From Litsea cubeba (Eukaryota > Streptophyta > Magnoliopsida > Laurales > Lauraceae), in the NCBI GenBank assembly GCA_012931725.1, contig CM022949.1, positions 26,162,258-26,226,257 on the forward strand: a stretch of DNA of 64,000 nt, read 5' to 3'. This document shows, piece after piece, positions 1-10,468 of the stretch. A program made the position numbers and the translations under genes. Position 1 is the stretch's first letter; each line of letters opens with the position of its first letter. A model generated the notes under the pieces. That model did not search any database, had not been told where the DNA came from, and saw nothing but the letters and a program-made list of their open reading frames with translations.

Positions 1-1120
1 ATCATACGTATGGGATAGTTATATAGGTTGGGATGGGTGGCTAGGTACTAAAATGCCCTTTTAGTTTGAATGGAATTAGGGTTAGGGCCAAGGGTAGTTT
101 GGTTTTTAGGTGAGGTTTCTAGAAGATTCTCAAGTGGATACACCCTATAGAAAATACTAATTTCTAGTTAGGGCCTCTAACAAACTAACTAACTCTAGAA
201 ATTATAAAAGACACCCTATTAACTCTATGAATTACACAACTAGTCTAATCACACTAAAACCTAGGAAAATACCTATCTACCCTTACTAAATCCCATAATT
301 AGTATAAATAAATACTCTTAAGCTAAAATATAGTATTCAAATTCAAATTGAGGGTCCACAAGGGGTGGGGCCTCACATCGGATCTTGCCACCATCATCAA
401 ACAGAAACAAGAGAGAGTTGAAATCTTGGTTATCTTGGTCAAAGAAAGAGTTTTTTTTCCTTTTGTGGCATAAAGAGACGAAGTGGGTTGGAGACTCCTT
501 TCGTTTCAGAAATTGTGATCGGAGAAAGGAATTCGGACTTGTTGGTTCGGATTGTGGCCGGTGGCAGAGTACGGCATCGCTTCACAGAAACTGAACGTAG
601 GAATAAGGGCCCTCGGGTTTGCTCGTCGTCGAAGGAGAAGAGACGCAGAGGACTCCGGGTTGCTTTTGCGGGAGAAGAAACCTATCGCCCGAATCTAAGA
701 AGAGGATTGCCATCCGGTTTTGCGCTTCCCTCGCTGTTAGGCCGGAGAACGAGACACAACCCAAGGTTCTGTTACAGAACCCTGTTGAAGAAGACGACCT
801 GGTCAAGGTTTGCTCGTTGTCGAGGTAGAAGAATCCGGAAGATAACGATTCTCGCTGGGAAATACATCTACCGGTAAAACATCGGCGCGTTTTTACCGGA
901 AAACACATCTTCTGGTGAGAGTTAGCAGATCAGAGGAAAAACTCACCTGGAAGGAAGATCTGGGGTGAGAGATAGCGGATCTGGAGGTATTCTGCTGTCA
1001 AATGTAGAGAAATCGACAATTGAAGGCCCTTTTATCGTCGACCGTCATATTGGATAGAGATCGAGGAAAGGTGAGGGAGAGGAGAGAGAAGAGTTTAGTT
1101 GCAGGCTTTACTGAGAAGGG
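1..1120. other. Unassigned region with a GC-richer block
   Basis: No gene is recognised here. The first 360 bases are AT-rich and non-coding in appearance. From about 361 to 1110 the composition is more GC-rich, and an open frame of 129 codons (488-877, plus strand) is rich in Arg, Lys and Gly; overlapping frames on both strands are also open, which is what base composition alone would produce. The block has short internal near-repeats (for example gtgagagttagcagatcag near 917 and gtgagagatagcggatctgg near 963). It could be the leader or LTR of a retroelement or a non-coding first exon; the sequence alone does not decide. Confidence 0.3.
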
Positions 1121-1905
1121 AATTTATCTGATTTTTTTTTAAATTTAGCTGAGTTTCTGTCAAATTTATCTGAGTTTTTATCAAATTTAGCTGAGTTTTT
1201 GTCAAATTTATCTGAGTTCTGGACAAATCTATTTGACTTTTTAGCTATTTATCTAAGTTATGGAAAAAATTTATCTGAGTTCTGAACAAATCTATCTGAA
1301 TTTTTGGCAAATTTATTTGAGTTTTTGAAAAATATAGCCGAGTTTCTGACAAATTTATTTTCATTTTGAAAATTTTAACTGAGTTTTTGAACAAATATTT
1401 TCATATTCTTGGCAAATTTATTTGTATTTTCTTAGATCTATTTGTGTTTTTGAATTTTATTTGTGTTTTTTTAGACTTATTTGTATTTTTTTGAAATAAA
1501 TTTAACTGAGTTTTGTAAAAAATACTTGAGTTTTTGGCAAATTTTTCTGAAAATTAGTTTATCTTAGTTTTGGCAAATGTATTTGCATTTTTTCAAATTT
1601 ATTTATATTTTTTAACTTTATTTACGTCTTTTGAATTTTATTTGCGTCTTTTGAAATTCATTTGCGTCTTTTGAAATTTATTTGCATTTTTGAATTTTCT
1701 TTGGGTCTTTTGAGATTTATTTGAGTCTTTTGAAATTTATTTACAGTTTTTGAAGTTTATTTGGATCTTATTTGCATCTTTTTAAATTTATTAGCTTTCT
1801 TTTGAAATTTATTGTTTTTTTTAAATTTATTGTAATTATTACATTTTTTTTAATTTACTTGCGTTATTTTAAAATTTATTTGTGTGTTTTTAGAATTTAT
1901 TTGAA
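1121..1905. repeat. T-rich degenerate tandem array
   Basis: About 780 bases consist of degenerate repeats of roughly 20-23 bases with the theme aaatttatctgagtttttg, drifting towards aaatttatttgcgtcttttg at the right-hand end. Many units vary by substitution and small indels, so this is an old minisatellite-like array. The plus strand is strongly T-rich and A-poor outside the aaattta cores. There is no coding potential. Confidence 0.75.
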
Positions 1906-2377
1906 AATCTCATTAATGGGATTCCATTAATCGTGGCCAATTAAATGGTAGTTGACCATTATTAATGGGATATCCCACCAATCATGGGATATGAGCTAAA
2001 GAAAGAGTAAATTAGACATTTTAGGTATGAGAAAGTGTGAGAGGGACCTTTGGCTGCATGACTTTTTTTTTTAAAACTGTTTGCAACATAGTTATGCTTT
2101 GATGGACCTCTGACTGAAGCACCCTTATAAATATATCATTCTCATCTCTTCTCATCACAAAGAGAAAAGGCCATTCAAAACACAAAATATTGCTAACGTT
2201 TTTAATCCAACATGTTTAAATGTGGCTGAAGTTTTCCTGACCCAAGACCTGAGCCATATATATTGAGGGCCAGGTTAGTAGTTCAAATTCGGGTTAGATA
2301 ACAATTGGGTCAGGTTTTTCCACCCTTAGTTGGTGGTAGGGCTGCACAACCGGATTTCCGGTCCGTCCTAAAATGAA

Positions 2378-2460
2378 TGACCAGACCGGACCACTTATAA
2401 GTGGTCCAGTCCGGTCTGAAACGGTCCAGTTGGACCACTTATAAGTGGTCCAGACCGGTT
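2378..2460. repeat. Subterminal palindromes of the hAT element
   Basis: The perfect 20-bp palindrome ggaccacttataagtggtcc occurs twice within about 60 bases. The first copy sits in a longer near-palindrome made of CCAGACC/GGTCTGG-type arms. More CCGGTCC motifs follow at about 2868-2950. Clustered subterminal repeats are known in hAT elements as transposase-binding sites; that role here is inference. Confidence 0.6.
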
Positions 2461-2949
2461 TCAATTTTTTTTCTTAAGTTTTTTTTTTTTTTCATTTTCA
2501 GTGTATGTATGTTGCAAATGGGCTCGGCACAAGCCTGAACTCAGGCTCATGGGTTGAATCCATACTATTCAATGAAATCTGGGCCTAATCAGACGTCAAC
2601 TTCATCAAATTCTGGGAGCACTCAATATCCATACTATTCAATGAAATCTGGGGTATAGGAATGGTGTGACATTGGACTCTGGGCTCAACAATTGTGGAAT
2701 ATGCATGGTGTTGTCAAAACCCATATCATACTGCATCTGAAAATTATGTTTGGGGTTATTTGCAGTATGCTCATTTTGTGGGTACAAATTGAATCCATGC
2801 CTCATGGTCAGGCTCATGGGCTGAATCCATGCCTTATATTAAAAAAATACTTATTATTTTAATAAATCCGGTCCAGACCGGATCCCAAAAGGCCTAGACC
2901 GGACCGGAAAAACCACAAATCCGGTCCGGTCCGGTTTTGTGGTCCGGTC

Positions 2950-3308
2950 CTCTTCAAGATCCAAGGGCAAGGATGGACACCCTGGATGTAGAAGATGGTG
3001 ATGGAGAATTAGAGATCTAGTGCAAGGAAGATAAATTGTTGAAAGTTGTTGCAAGCTATATCTCTCATGTCTATTTATAGCCCTTAGGCTAATGGGTGAT
3101 AAGATCTCTATTCAAATTCGAATTGAGAGATGATTAGATCAATCTCTCTCAATTTGAATTTGAATGTAGATATGATAAAGAGATAGAGAGTTGGATAAAA
3201 CTCAAGTTATTCTTATCAATATCAACAGACTCCTTGTGAGGGGTGTATATTTGTGAGTGGGGTCCAACCACATGTAAACATAAGTGGGCCCCATCACAAA
3301 TGCCAACA
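2950..3308 (-). repeat. LTR-like fragment (minus orientation) inside the hAT element
   Basis: Read on the minus strand, this segment begins TGTTGGCATTTGTGATGGGG at 3308. It contains attcaaattcgaattgag-type motifs and a TATA-like ctataaata (near 3077-3085), which suggests an LTR promoter. The base run just upstream on that strand is purine-rich (gagtaggaga), resembling a polypurine tract before a 3' LTR. A diverged copy in the opposite orientation lies at 32757-33075. Its far end is not resolved. Confidence 0.5.
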
Positions 3309-3786
3309 TCTCCTACTCGCACCGAACAAGATTCATCCCATTTGATCACTAATTTCCATCATCAAATTCTACAAAGTAAAAATGGAACTGAAGAGTGGGA
3401 CCTCCACTATGCCTATTCACGGAGAGAATGTACACTAAGTCGTCATCTGACTAGAATACACCAACTCACCGACACATCAGTCTGCCCTAGACACTCGCAT
3501 GACCACACCAGATTGGATGTTGACTCGTACCCTTGAGTCGTGTTCAACCCACATACGTGCTTATTCAACTTATCGAGTAAAACTCTATACAAACATTTCT
3601 TTTTATAAAATAACATATTTATACATATATATAATTTAAAAAATTATTTGTCTTAAAATTTTCAAAATACTCGATATAGCCCGGGCTGATAAGTATCGTA
3701 AGCACGTAGAGTGTGATGTCAAGTGGTCTTCCCATGGACTTACGAGGGTCAAAATCAACCAAGCAGCTTTCCTAGCACGGCGACTC

Positions 3787-3884
3787 GTAGGCTCCAATGT
3801 TTTCGTGGCACAACCGCAGCTAAAGTAGCATCACCGTAGGCTCCAATGTTGCCGTGGCACAACCGCAGCTAAAGTAGCATCACC
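3787..3884. repeat. 49-bp tandem duplication
   Basis: Two adjacent copies of a 49-bp unit (3787-3835 and 3836-3884) start gtaggctccaatgtt and end aaagtagcatcacc, differing at a couple of bases. They lie inside the hAT-delimited segment in DNA with no recognisable gene. Confidence 0.85.
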
Positions 3885-4993
3885 GATCTCATCTTTCCAA
3901 CGTAGAGGTTGGTATAAGGGCACAAGAGCCTCAAGAATTGGTTTACACAATAACCAACTCCAAGCTCAAGAGTCACCCACGGGACTAACACGCGCACAAC
4001 AAACAGGATTTTAGGGTATTATCCTGTTGCTCGTAGGTAGGTCCTTAAACATGCATGTCTGTAGACACACGTCACAGTGTGAAAATGCATTAGCTCCATA
4101 ACAAAGCCCATGCTAACATTGCATCGATTCACTACTGCGCAAGCTGATCGTCACAAACACAACCACGTTTGGTTTTTAAAACAGGCTATCGGACTTATTA
4201 GGGTATGATTTGTCCGACGACTAATGCTAAGTCTATTCAATCTTGTGATTCACATCACCCCCAATTTCATCAGAGGGCAAACCATATCAAACGAAAGTGA
4301 CATTTTGTCCGTGAACAAGTGGAAGCAAAATAAATAGCGATATATCAGAGCGCAAAACATATCTGCGGTTCGGTTTTGTTCGGCCCTAGTTGGTGGGGCC
4401 AATGGATCACTTCTCTAGCAATCCTCCTACGTAGTTTGTGTATGGAAAAATGTGGCCACAATTCTTGGAGCTAATGAAAATGGTAGACATCAACAAGCAA
4501 CATCTGAATTCCGGGTGAAGCATTCCGTTGACCAGACTTCCACGCGTTGGCCTACACAGTTACACAGTTTGTCTCCATTCTTAAATCATCAGGAGAGAAA
4601 CCAATGGCAATGTTGAAATAAAGCCACAAGCTTTGATGCCGATGCGACATGAATATAGCAAGGATACGTAAGTAGATATGATAGGACACTAATTTAACAC
4701 TTAAAAGATGAAATATGGATACATAGGACGTGATAGGGGGCCCATTTTGAAATATCCTTACATCACACTCTCCTTCCAATCTTGTTTTCATCAGAGACTT
4801 TAGTAGAGGATGAAGTAGCATGAAATTTCACACCTATAGTCTTGGGCTTGCCGCGTAGAAAATTCATATCAAACTTCCAATGACCATTGTATTAATGTAT
4901 TTTATAAGTTTTTCCGATAGCCATGTTGACTTGAAAGAACTCAAGCTTTTAACGAAACCCTTTCTGTTATTCTTGAAGATCAGTGAAGAAGAT

Positions 4994-6784
4994 ATGTGGT
5001 TCTTATTCACTTTATCTGTGTTACTTTCACTTCTTTTCCAAGCTCCTGTCCTCAATTCTCAGAACCCCATCTGTAATCCTAAAGATTTGAGAGCATTGGA
5101 AGGCCTTTTGAACGGTCTGGATTCAGGGGTAGTTGGGTGGCCCAATGCTTCTTCTTCCTCTGATTGTTGCAGTTGGGATGGTGTTGATTGCAGTTCTCTC
5201 TCTGGGGGGTTAGAGAAAAGGGTAGTTGGATTGAACCTTGGAAACAGAGGATTGACAGGGGTTCTTACAGAATCGGTGGCAGGTTTGGATCAGCTCAGAG
5301 TGCTTAATCTCTCTTTGAATTCTCTGAGAGGCACAGTGCCTGTGGACTTGTTCCTCTTGCAGCACTTGCAAGTACTTGACTTGAGCCATAATTCGCTTTC
5401 GGGGCAGTTGAATGAGAGAATTGGAAATCTGTCCAACCTTACTCATCTGGACATCTCCTTCAATGGGTTCTCTGGACTTATTCCTGATGTTTTTGATAGA
5501 CTAGGGAAATTGGAGAATTTCTCGTCTCAGGCAAACAGCTTCACAGGACCTTTACCCATCTCCCTCTCCTTCTGCACAGTGCTTCGCTTGCTTGATTTGA
5601 GAAACAATTCTCTTATTGGCAGAGTAAGCCTCAATTTCACAAAAATGATTCGTCTCCGCTCTCTTCATCTTTCTTCGAATCAGCTCAATGGACATATTCC
5701 AAGCACCCTTTCTTCTTGTAGGGACTTGGAAGTGATAAACCTTTCTAAGAACAAACTCCATGGCCATATTCCAGAGAGTTTCCAAAGCCTTCAGGCACTA
5801 GCTTACTTAGCTTTATCCAATAACAGCCTCATCAATATTTCAAGAGCCTTAGTTACTCTTCAAAGGTGCCAAAACCTGACCATCCTGATCCTTAGCATGA
5901 ATTTTCATGGCGAAGAAATGCCTAACCATGAGGAGATTCAAGGATTCAAGAAAGCAAAAGTCCTAGTCATTCCATACGCAGCTCTATCTGGTTCAATCCC
6001 ATCTTGGTTAAGAGCTAGTAGAGACTTGCGAATGCTTGATTTATCGTGGAATCGTTTGAGCGGCGATGTTCCTTCATGGTTAGGGAGACTTAATTCTCTC
6101 TTTTATTTGGACCTCTCCAACAATTCTCTCACAGGAGAAATTCCAAAGACTTTGACACAGTTGAAGACCCTCTCTCTTGATAACACGGTAGCGTCAGATG
6201 CTTCTACAATTGAATTCCCCCTCTTCACCAAGCGGAATCGAAGCGTCGAAGCCCAATACAACCGGTTCTTCAATTTTCCCTCAACTTTGGATCTTAGTCA
6301 CAACGCTTTGACAGGACCCATCTGGCAAGAGTTTGGGAGCTTGAAAAATCTTCTAGTATTGGATCTCAGCGTGAACAACCTGTCAGGTATCATTCCTAAA
6401 GAGTTGTCAGGGATGAGAAACTTAGAAGCTTTGGATCTATCACATAACAATTTATCAGGAACCATGCCTTCTTCCCTTGTTTCTCTTAGCTTTTTATCAA
6501 AGTTCAGTGTTGCTTATAACCACTTGGGTGGTCCCATCCCAATTGGAGGTCAGTTCCACACTTTCCCAAGTTCAAGCTTTGAAGGGAACACTGGCCTCTG
6601 TGGTTTGGATCTTACCCCATGTGAAAGGCCTAAAAGAAATCCCTTTCCTCCTCCCTTTAGCAGTGACCAAGAGGAAGATAGAAGCTCCATTATAGGGCTG
6701 CCGTTTCAAATTGGAGTAGTTGCGGGTTTTCTCCTCACAGTCATACCCTGCATGATGCGGATAAGTTTACTTGGGAAGAAATGA
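4994..6784 (+). CDS. PSKR-like LRR receptor-like protein without kinase (copy 1)
   Basis: A single-exon frame encodes about 596 residues from the ATG at 4994. That start puts a signal peptide (residues 1-23, hydrophobic FLFTLSVLLSLLF) first, as in the second copy; an in-frame ATG at 4880 would add 38 residues with no counterpart there. Next come an LRRNT-type region with the CCSW motif (58-61), about sixteen LRRs, and an island interruption at roughly 390-430 with the PSKR-type pattern FPLFTKRN...QYN. The final LRRs end in a GNTGLCG cap, followed by a membrane span near 567-590 and a tail of six residues ending GKK. The family (phytosulfokine receptors) normally continues into a kinase, which is absent here. 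About five LRRs present in the full receptor at 39889-43032 are also missing. No stop or frameshift interrupts the frame, so it is plausibly functional as a membrane-anchored receptor-like protein; ligand and role are inferred. Confidence 0.88.
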   Translation: MWFLFTLSVLLSLLFQAPVLNSQNPICNPKDLRALEGLLNGLDSGVVGWPNASSSSDCCSWDGVDCSSLSGGLEKRVVGLNLGNRGLTGVLTESVAGLDQLRVLNLSLNSLRGTVPVDLFLLQHLQVLDLSHNSLSGQLNERIGNLSNLTHLDISFNGFSGLIPDVFDRLGKLENFSSQANSFTGPLPISLSFCTVLRLLDLRNNSLIGRVSLNFTKMIRLRSLHLSSNQLNGHIPSTLSSCRDLEVINLSKNKLHGHIPESFQSLQALAYLALSNNSLINISRALVTLQRCQNLTILILSMNFHGEEMPNHEEIQGFKKAKVLVIPYAALSGSIPSWLRASRDLRMLDLSWNRLSGDVPSWLGRLNSLFYLDLSNNSLTGEIPKTLTQLKTLSLDNTVASDASTIEFPLFTKRNRSVEAQYNRFFNFPSTLDLSHNALTGPIWQEFGSLKNLLVLDLSVNNLSGIIPKELSGMRNLEALDLSHNNLSGTMPSSLVSLSFLSKFSVAYNHLGGPIPIGGQFHTFPSSSFEGNTGLCGLDLTPCERPKRNPFPPPFSSDQEEDRSSIIGLPFQIGVVAGFLLTVIPCMMRISLLGKK

Positions 6785-7146
6785 AAGGTGGAAGGTAAAA
6801 ATCATGGAGAGTGATTTGCACACTTTCTCATGGAGAGTGTGTTTTCACATTACATATTTATAAAATGCTAGTTATGTATAAATTGTAAAGTTTTTGTTGG
6901 CCCTCCATCTTCAAAGAAGATGCTCTACTTGGTGAGATTACACAAGTGAATCATCTTGTACTACTTCTCTAAGTTTAATACCTTGTGTCTGTACAAAGGA
7001 ACTTGGTGGAATGTTGCTTGGGTTTGATACAGATCTATATTGAGACTCACTGATTCCACTTTTCCAAGTTTTGAGTTTTATTTACTTGTTTTTTTTTTTG
7101 TCATGATAGACCCTTTATTCACTTTTGTCTCGAATTCCTAGGGATT

Positions 7147-7198
7147 AATAGCAAAAGAGATTTTATCATAAGAATAGCAAAAGAGATTTTATCATAAG
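7147..7198. repeat. 26-bp exact tandem duplication
   Basis: A 26-bp unit beginning aatagcaaaagagattttat occurs twice in a row (7147 and 7173), followed by a partial third start. It lies downstream of the first receptor gene in non-coding DNA. Confidence 0.85.
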
Positions 7199-7304
7199 AA
7201 TAGTAAAGAGGCCACGAGTGAAGGGCATTAGGTGGAGATCAAGATGGGACCATCACTTTTCTATGGTTTATTTTACTAGATTGGGGAATTAAGCACGAGG
7301 AAAA

Positions 7305-7520
7305 GAACCGCTCGTTACCCCACTGATAAGGAGTTGGGTTCTTATTGGAGAGGTTAGGGGTTCAACCCCCACCTCCCCCCTTATCTATGCCCACATGTGT
7401 ATATGCGGGCTTTCTTCCAACTTTGGTGGGCTCCTTTTCTGGTGTGTCGGGCTTTCTTCCCACTTTGTGGGTTTCCTTTCCGGGTGCACCGGACTCTATA
7501 TAATAAATAAATTTAAAAAA
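7305..7520 (+). mobile_element. SINE-like element (family A)
   Basis: The left part resembles a tRNA-derived promoter: an ggttcaaccccc box-B-like motif near 7348-7362 lies downstream of a weaker box-A-like stretch. The body carries repeated gggctttcttcc(c/a)actttg-type units and the right end is aataaataaatttaaaaaaa. Related copies occur at 26945-27140, 30960-31150, 31440-31690 and 32135-32355. No clear target duplication was found. Confidence 0.5.
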
Positions 7521-8559
7521 ATGGGTCCAAGCCACTGTAGCTGAGGTAAAAAAAAAAAAAATAGCACAAGGAAAATGACAGTCAAGAATTCAGGGTAGAT
7601 GCTATATCTGAGTGAGATTACACAAAGAAAACGCACAAGTTCTTGATTTAAAAAAAAAAAAAAAAAAAACCCTCCTAGTATCAATTTTACATGACAGCTA
7701 CAGAACAACAGGATGCACTAATTTAAGTTTATGCATTGTCATGATCATTCTCAATAACATGGCTTTGTCCCACTATTTGGTGTTGGCATGATGGGTTCTA
7801 CTTCTAAGCTCAAATATAAGATACGGTCATAATCAGTCGCGGAGCTGGGACTCTCTCATGGGAGTGGCAACTGACAAGTGTTTATCAACCAATAATATTT
7901 TTTATTTTTAATTTACTAATAAAAAACCAATATATATATTGCAGATTTTTAATAATATAAGAAAAACCCTAACGTTGAAATTTACCCCCAACATTTTGTA
8001 AGATATAATTTTTCGAACTTTATGAGGGTAACTAAAGTACAAAAATAGCATGGTTTCTCAAAATTAATCGCAAAAGCTAAAGATTTGTATCTCAATCCAA
8101 TCAAAATTGGACACGTGTTGGATCGGTCACATGTAAATCACCTTATCCATAATTAATTAATGAAAATTCATTATTCATTAGTTGAGATCATCTGATGGGC
8201 CACAATGATTTGGTAGGCATGGATGGTTGGAAGAGGACAACATTGAAAGTAATTCACTCAGTTAAGATAAGGTGCAATATTAAGAGGTGAATGATATAAT
8301 AATACAAAGTAGGAGTGCATCGACTCTACCCGGCCTTCCCCTCCCCCATCTCTTTCACTATCTATATCTGCACCCACTTCACTCTTCACTGCCTCGTGCC
8401 CTCTTCCCTGGCCTCCACCACGTCAAGCTTGTTCGCAAGCGCTAGTGCTCTAGCATCTTTCTTGGCTCTGATTTTATCTCCCTCTTTCAATGGTGCCTTC
8501 CATCGATCTCCTCCCATTTACTGCTTGATTGAGGACTAATAAATTTTTTGGGATTTAAT

Positions 8560-9000
8560 TGTAAGGAAATTACTTTTAGGTCTTTTATTTAGACCATAAG
8601 TCCTTACCTTTCCATAAATTGTGGTCATTATAGGAATCCCGTTTTCATAAGATACATGCTATCTTTTACTCATATAAAGAGATATATTCCATAACAAACT
8701 CTACCTTGATGGACGGTTGAGATTAAAACTAATGGAATCCTAATTGGAATATATTTGGTCCTCTCTCCACCTATAAAATAGAGTCTTTCCTCCATCACAA
8801 AGATTCATTCACAAAATTCAACACATTAAGGCTTATAGGCAAGGAGAGAGAAACTGAAGTTATTCCCTAAAGTTTTCTTGGGCGGATCTCAACATCAGAC
8901 AGCAGGATCGGAAAGCTCTCTGCATCAGGATGTCTGGAGGTAATCTTTAATTAAATCCTACACGTGATAATCATGATGTTCTCGATCTTAGGATTCATGT
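8560..9000 (+). other. Possible LTR remnant with TATA-like promoter
   Basis: The stretch has a run-in of gttgagattaaaacta-type sequence, a TATA-like cctataaaatagag (about 8770) and a downstream leader rich in aaattcaacac and gagagagaaac, an arrangement typical of Copia-type LTRs. Ends and target duplication are not resolved. The surrounding 6785-9876 stretch contains no recognisable gene; a 74-codon frame at 8315-8539 is serine- and leucine-rich and matches nothing I know. Confidence 0.3.
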
Positions 9001-9229
9001 TAATAATAGGCTAATATTAATGGCCAATAAAAGTTTTAGCTTAAGACATGAAACTAGACATTCTAGGGTTTAATGAGCCAATACTTTTTTTTTAAATAGG
9101 TCGGTTTAAAATCTTGGGGCCCACAAGAGTTGCAAAAACTATAAATGATGATGTTGTCTAGTCCGGCAACCTTAGGCAAAAGCTGTACCACCACCCTTCT
9201 AACCAAAGAGGGGTGCAATGTTTTCTATC

Positions 9230-9740
9230 TTTTTGGGTGTGAATTTCCATATGAAATGATTTTCAATTTAAACACTATTTTTCACACCTAAATTATGCGA
9301 GTGATGCAGAAATGAATACAAGAATGTGTCATCGTGCGTGAAAGTCACACACGTAAATGAAATGCCAACAAATGAGAACTTTAATACGTCGTTTGTCTCT
9401 TATGCAAGGGATATGAAATGGAATTTACATATTTAAAATTAACACGTGTGAATACGTGTTAATTTTACATATGTATAATTTATACATGTGAAATACACTA
9501 TCATTTTTGTTTGGAAACACCATTTTTACATGAGTAAAATCTGAATGATTTAGATTTCATTATGTAAAATTTTCATATATCTCAAAATCTATAAAGATGT
9601 AAGACATGAAATAAAAAGTCTTATATGAAAATGATCTTAAATTATATATTATTTTCACACCTCATTTACGTACGCAGTGTATAAATGAGCACAAGCAAAT
9701 GTGCCCATATGTGTAAATAGTTGCAAACAAACTGCTCCTC
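9230..9740. repeat. AT-rich MITE-like segment with perfect hairpin
   Basis: The core is a perfect inverted repeat, aaaattaacacgt (9435-9447) and acgtgttaatttt (9454-9466) with a six-base spacer; one further base pair on each side also matches. The surrounding 500 bases are full of ttacat, acacgtg and cacacc motifs in both orientations, as in a foldback or MITE-type element, but I could not fix its termini or a target duplication. Confidence 0.4.
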
Positions 9741-9876
9741 AGGCGCTACTTGAAAATTTGGCCAGGCTTAAAAGTGCCTAACAGGAGCATGTCTCATCCA
9801 CTAGACCTAAACCATAAGTACTCTTAATCTGAGAGAACACAGGTCAAACAGGCTTATGCGATTTACCCAATCCCAA

Positions 9877-10468
9877 CATGTTTAAATGCGGGTGAGGTTT
9901 CCCTGAGCCCTGACCGACCCATAGATATTGTGGCTCAGGTCAGTGGATCAAATACGGTCTAGATGGTTGGTCCAGCCAGGTTTTCCACCCCTAGTTGGAA
10001 CTATACTTGCCACCCTTACCTTGGTGGTGCCAATGGACAGCACTTCATGTAATGCCCCTGTTGGTCTGTCTTTTGGAAAAAAATGTGTACATAATTCCTA
10101 GAAGCCAATAAAAATATGACACATCCACAAAACCTATACTAAAGATGCTTCCATTACTGAAGAGAAACTAATGAGAATGTTGAATAAATGTAAAGTCTCT
10201 CCTTCCAATTATGTTCTCAGCACTCAGTAGACAATAACATTTGTAAAAGCACGAAACTTATCACCTACAGCCTTTGGGCTTATCGCCTAGAAAATCTGAT
10301 TTGAAACTTCCAGTGAAAGAGAATCCAATTTCTTCAGAATGTTCTTAGTCTTCTCAGTGATTGAGTATGGACTATTAAACTATCTTTATGGTAGTTTTAT
10401 AAGATTTTCCCAAAGATATATATGTTAAGTCGATACAGTTCGAGCACTTGAAGATCAGTGAAGAAGAT
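9877..10468 (+). promoter_or_regulatory. Duplicated upstream region of receptor copy 2
   Basis: This stretch aligns by eye, with substantial divergence, to the region upstream of copy 1 (2205-2336 joined to 4389-4993). Shared blocks include the aacatgtttaaatg start, ttggtggtgccaatgg, the ctctccttccaat block and the ctagaaaat...aaacttcca block just before the leader. It therefore marks the left part of a segmental duplication that carried promoter and gene together. No specific binding site is claimed. Confidence 0.6.

Larger units (their letters stand above)
2337..4388. mobile_element. hAT-type DNA transposon, non-autonomous, 2.05 kb
   Basis: The element starts TAGGGCTGCACAACCGGATT and ends so that its complement reads TAGGGCCGAACAAAACCGAA, giving a short terminal inverted repeat of the hAT type. 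It is flanked by the exact 8-bp direct repeat GTTGGTGG (2329-2336 and 4389-4396), the length expected for hAT. No transposase-like frame is present. The paralogous upstream region of the second receptor gene (near 9990-10035) aligns with both flanks and lacks the element, so the insertion probably came after the segmental duplication. Inside lie palindromic CCGGTCC repeats, an LTR-like segment and a 49-bp tandem duplication. Confidence 0.8.

Noticed and set aside
488..877. A 129-codon open frame in a GC-rich block
   Set aside because: Rich in Arg and Gly, with several overlapping open frames on both strands and no recognisable motif; base composition explains it.
4880..4993. Upstream in-frame ATG extending receptor copy 1 by 38 residues
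   Set aside because: Copy 2 has no such ATG, homology drops abruptly upstream of 4973, and the start at 4994 places the signal peptide at the N-terminus.
6785..7300. Search for a kinase remnant downstream of the receptor-like proteins
   Set aside because: No kinase motif is visible in any frame after either stop codon, so I do not call these genes recently truncated pseudokinases.
7348..7365. Possible tRNA gene based on ggttcaaccccc
   Set aside because: No cloverleaf can be formed around it, and it sits in a SINE-like repeat with relatives elsewhere in the window.
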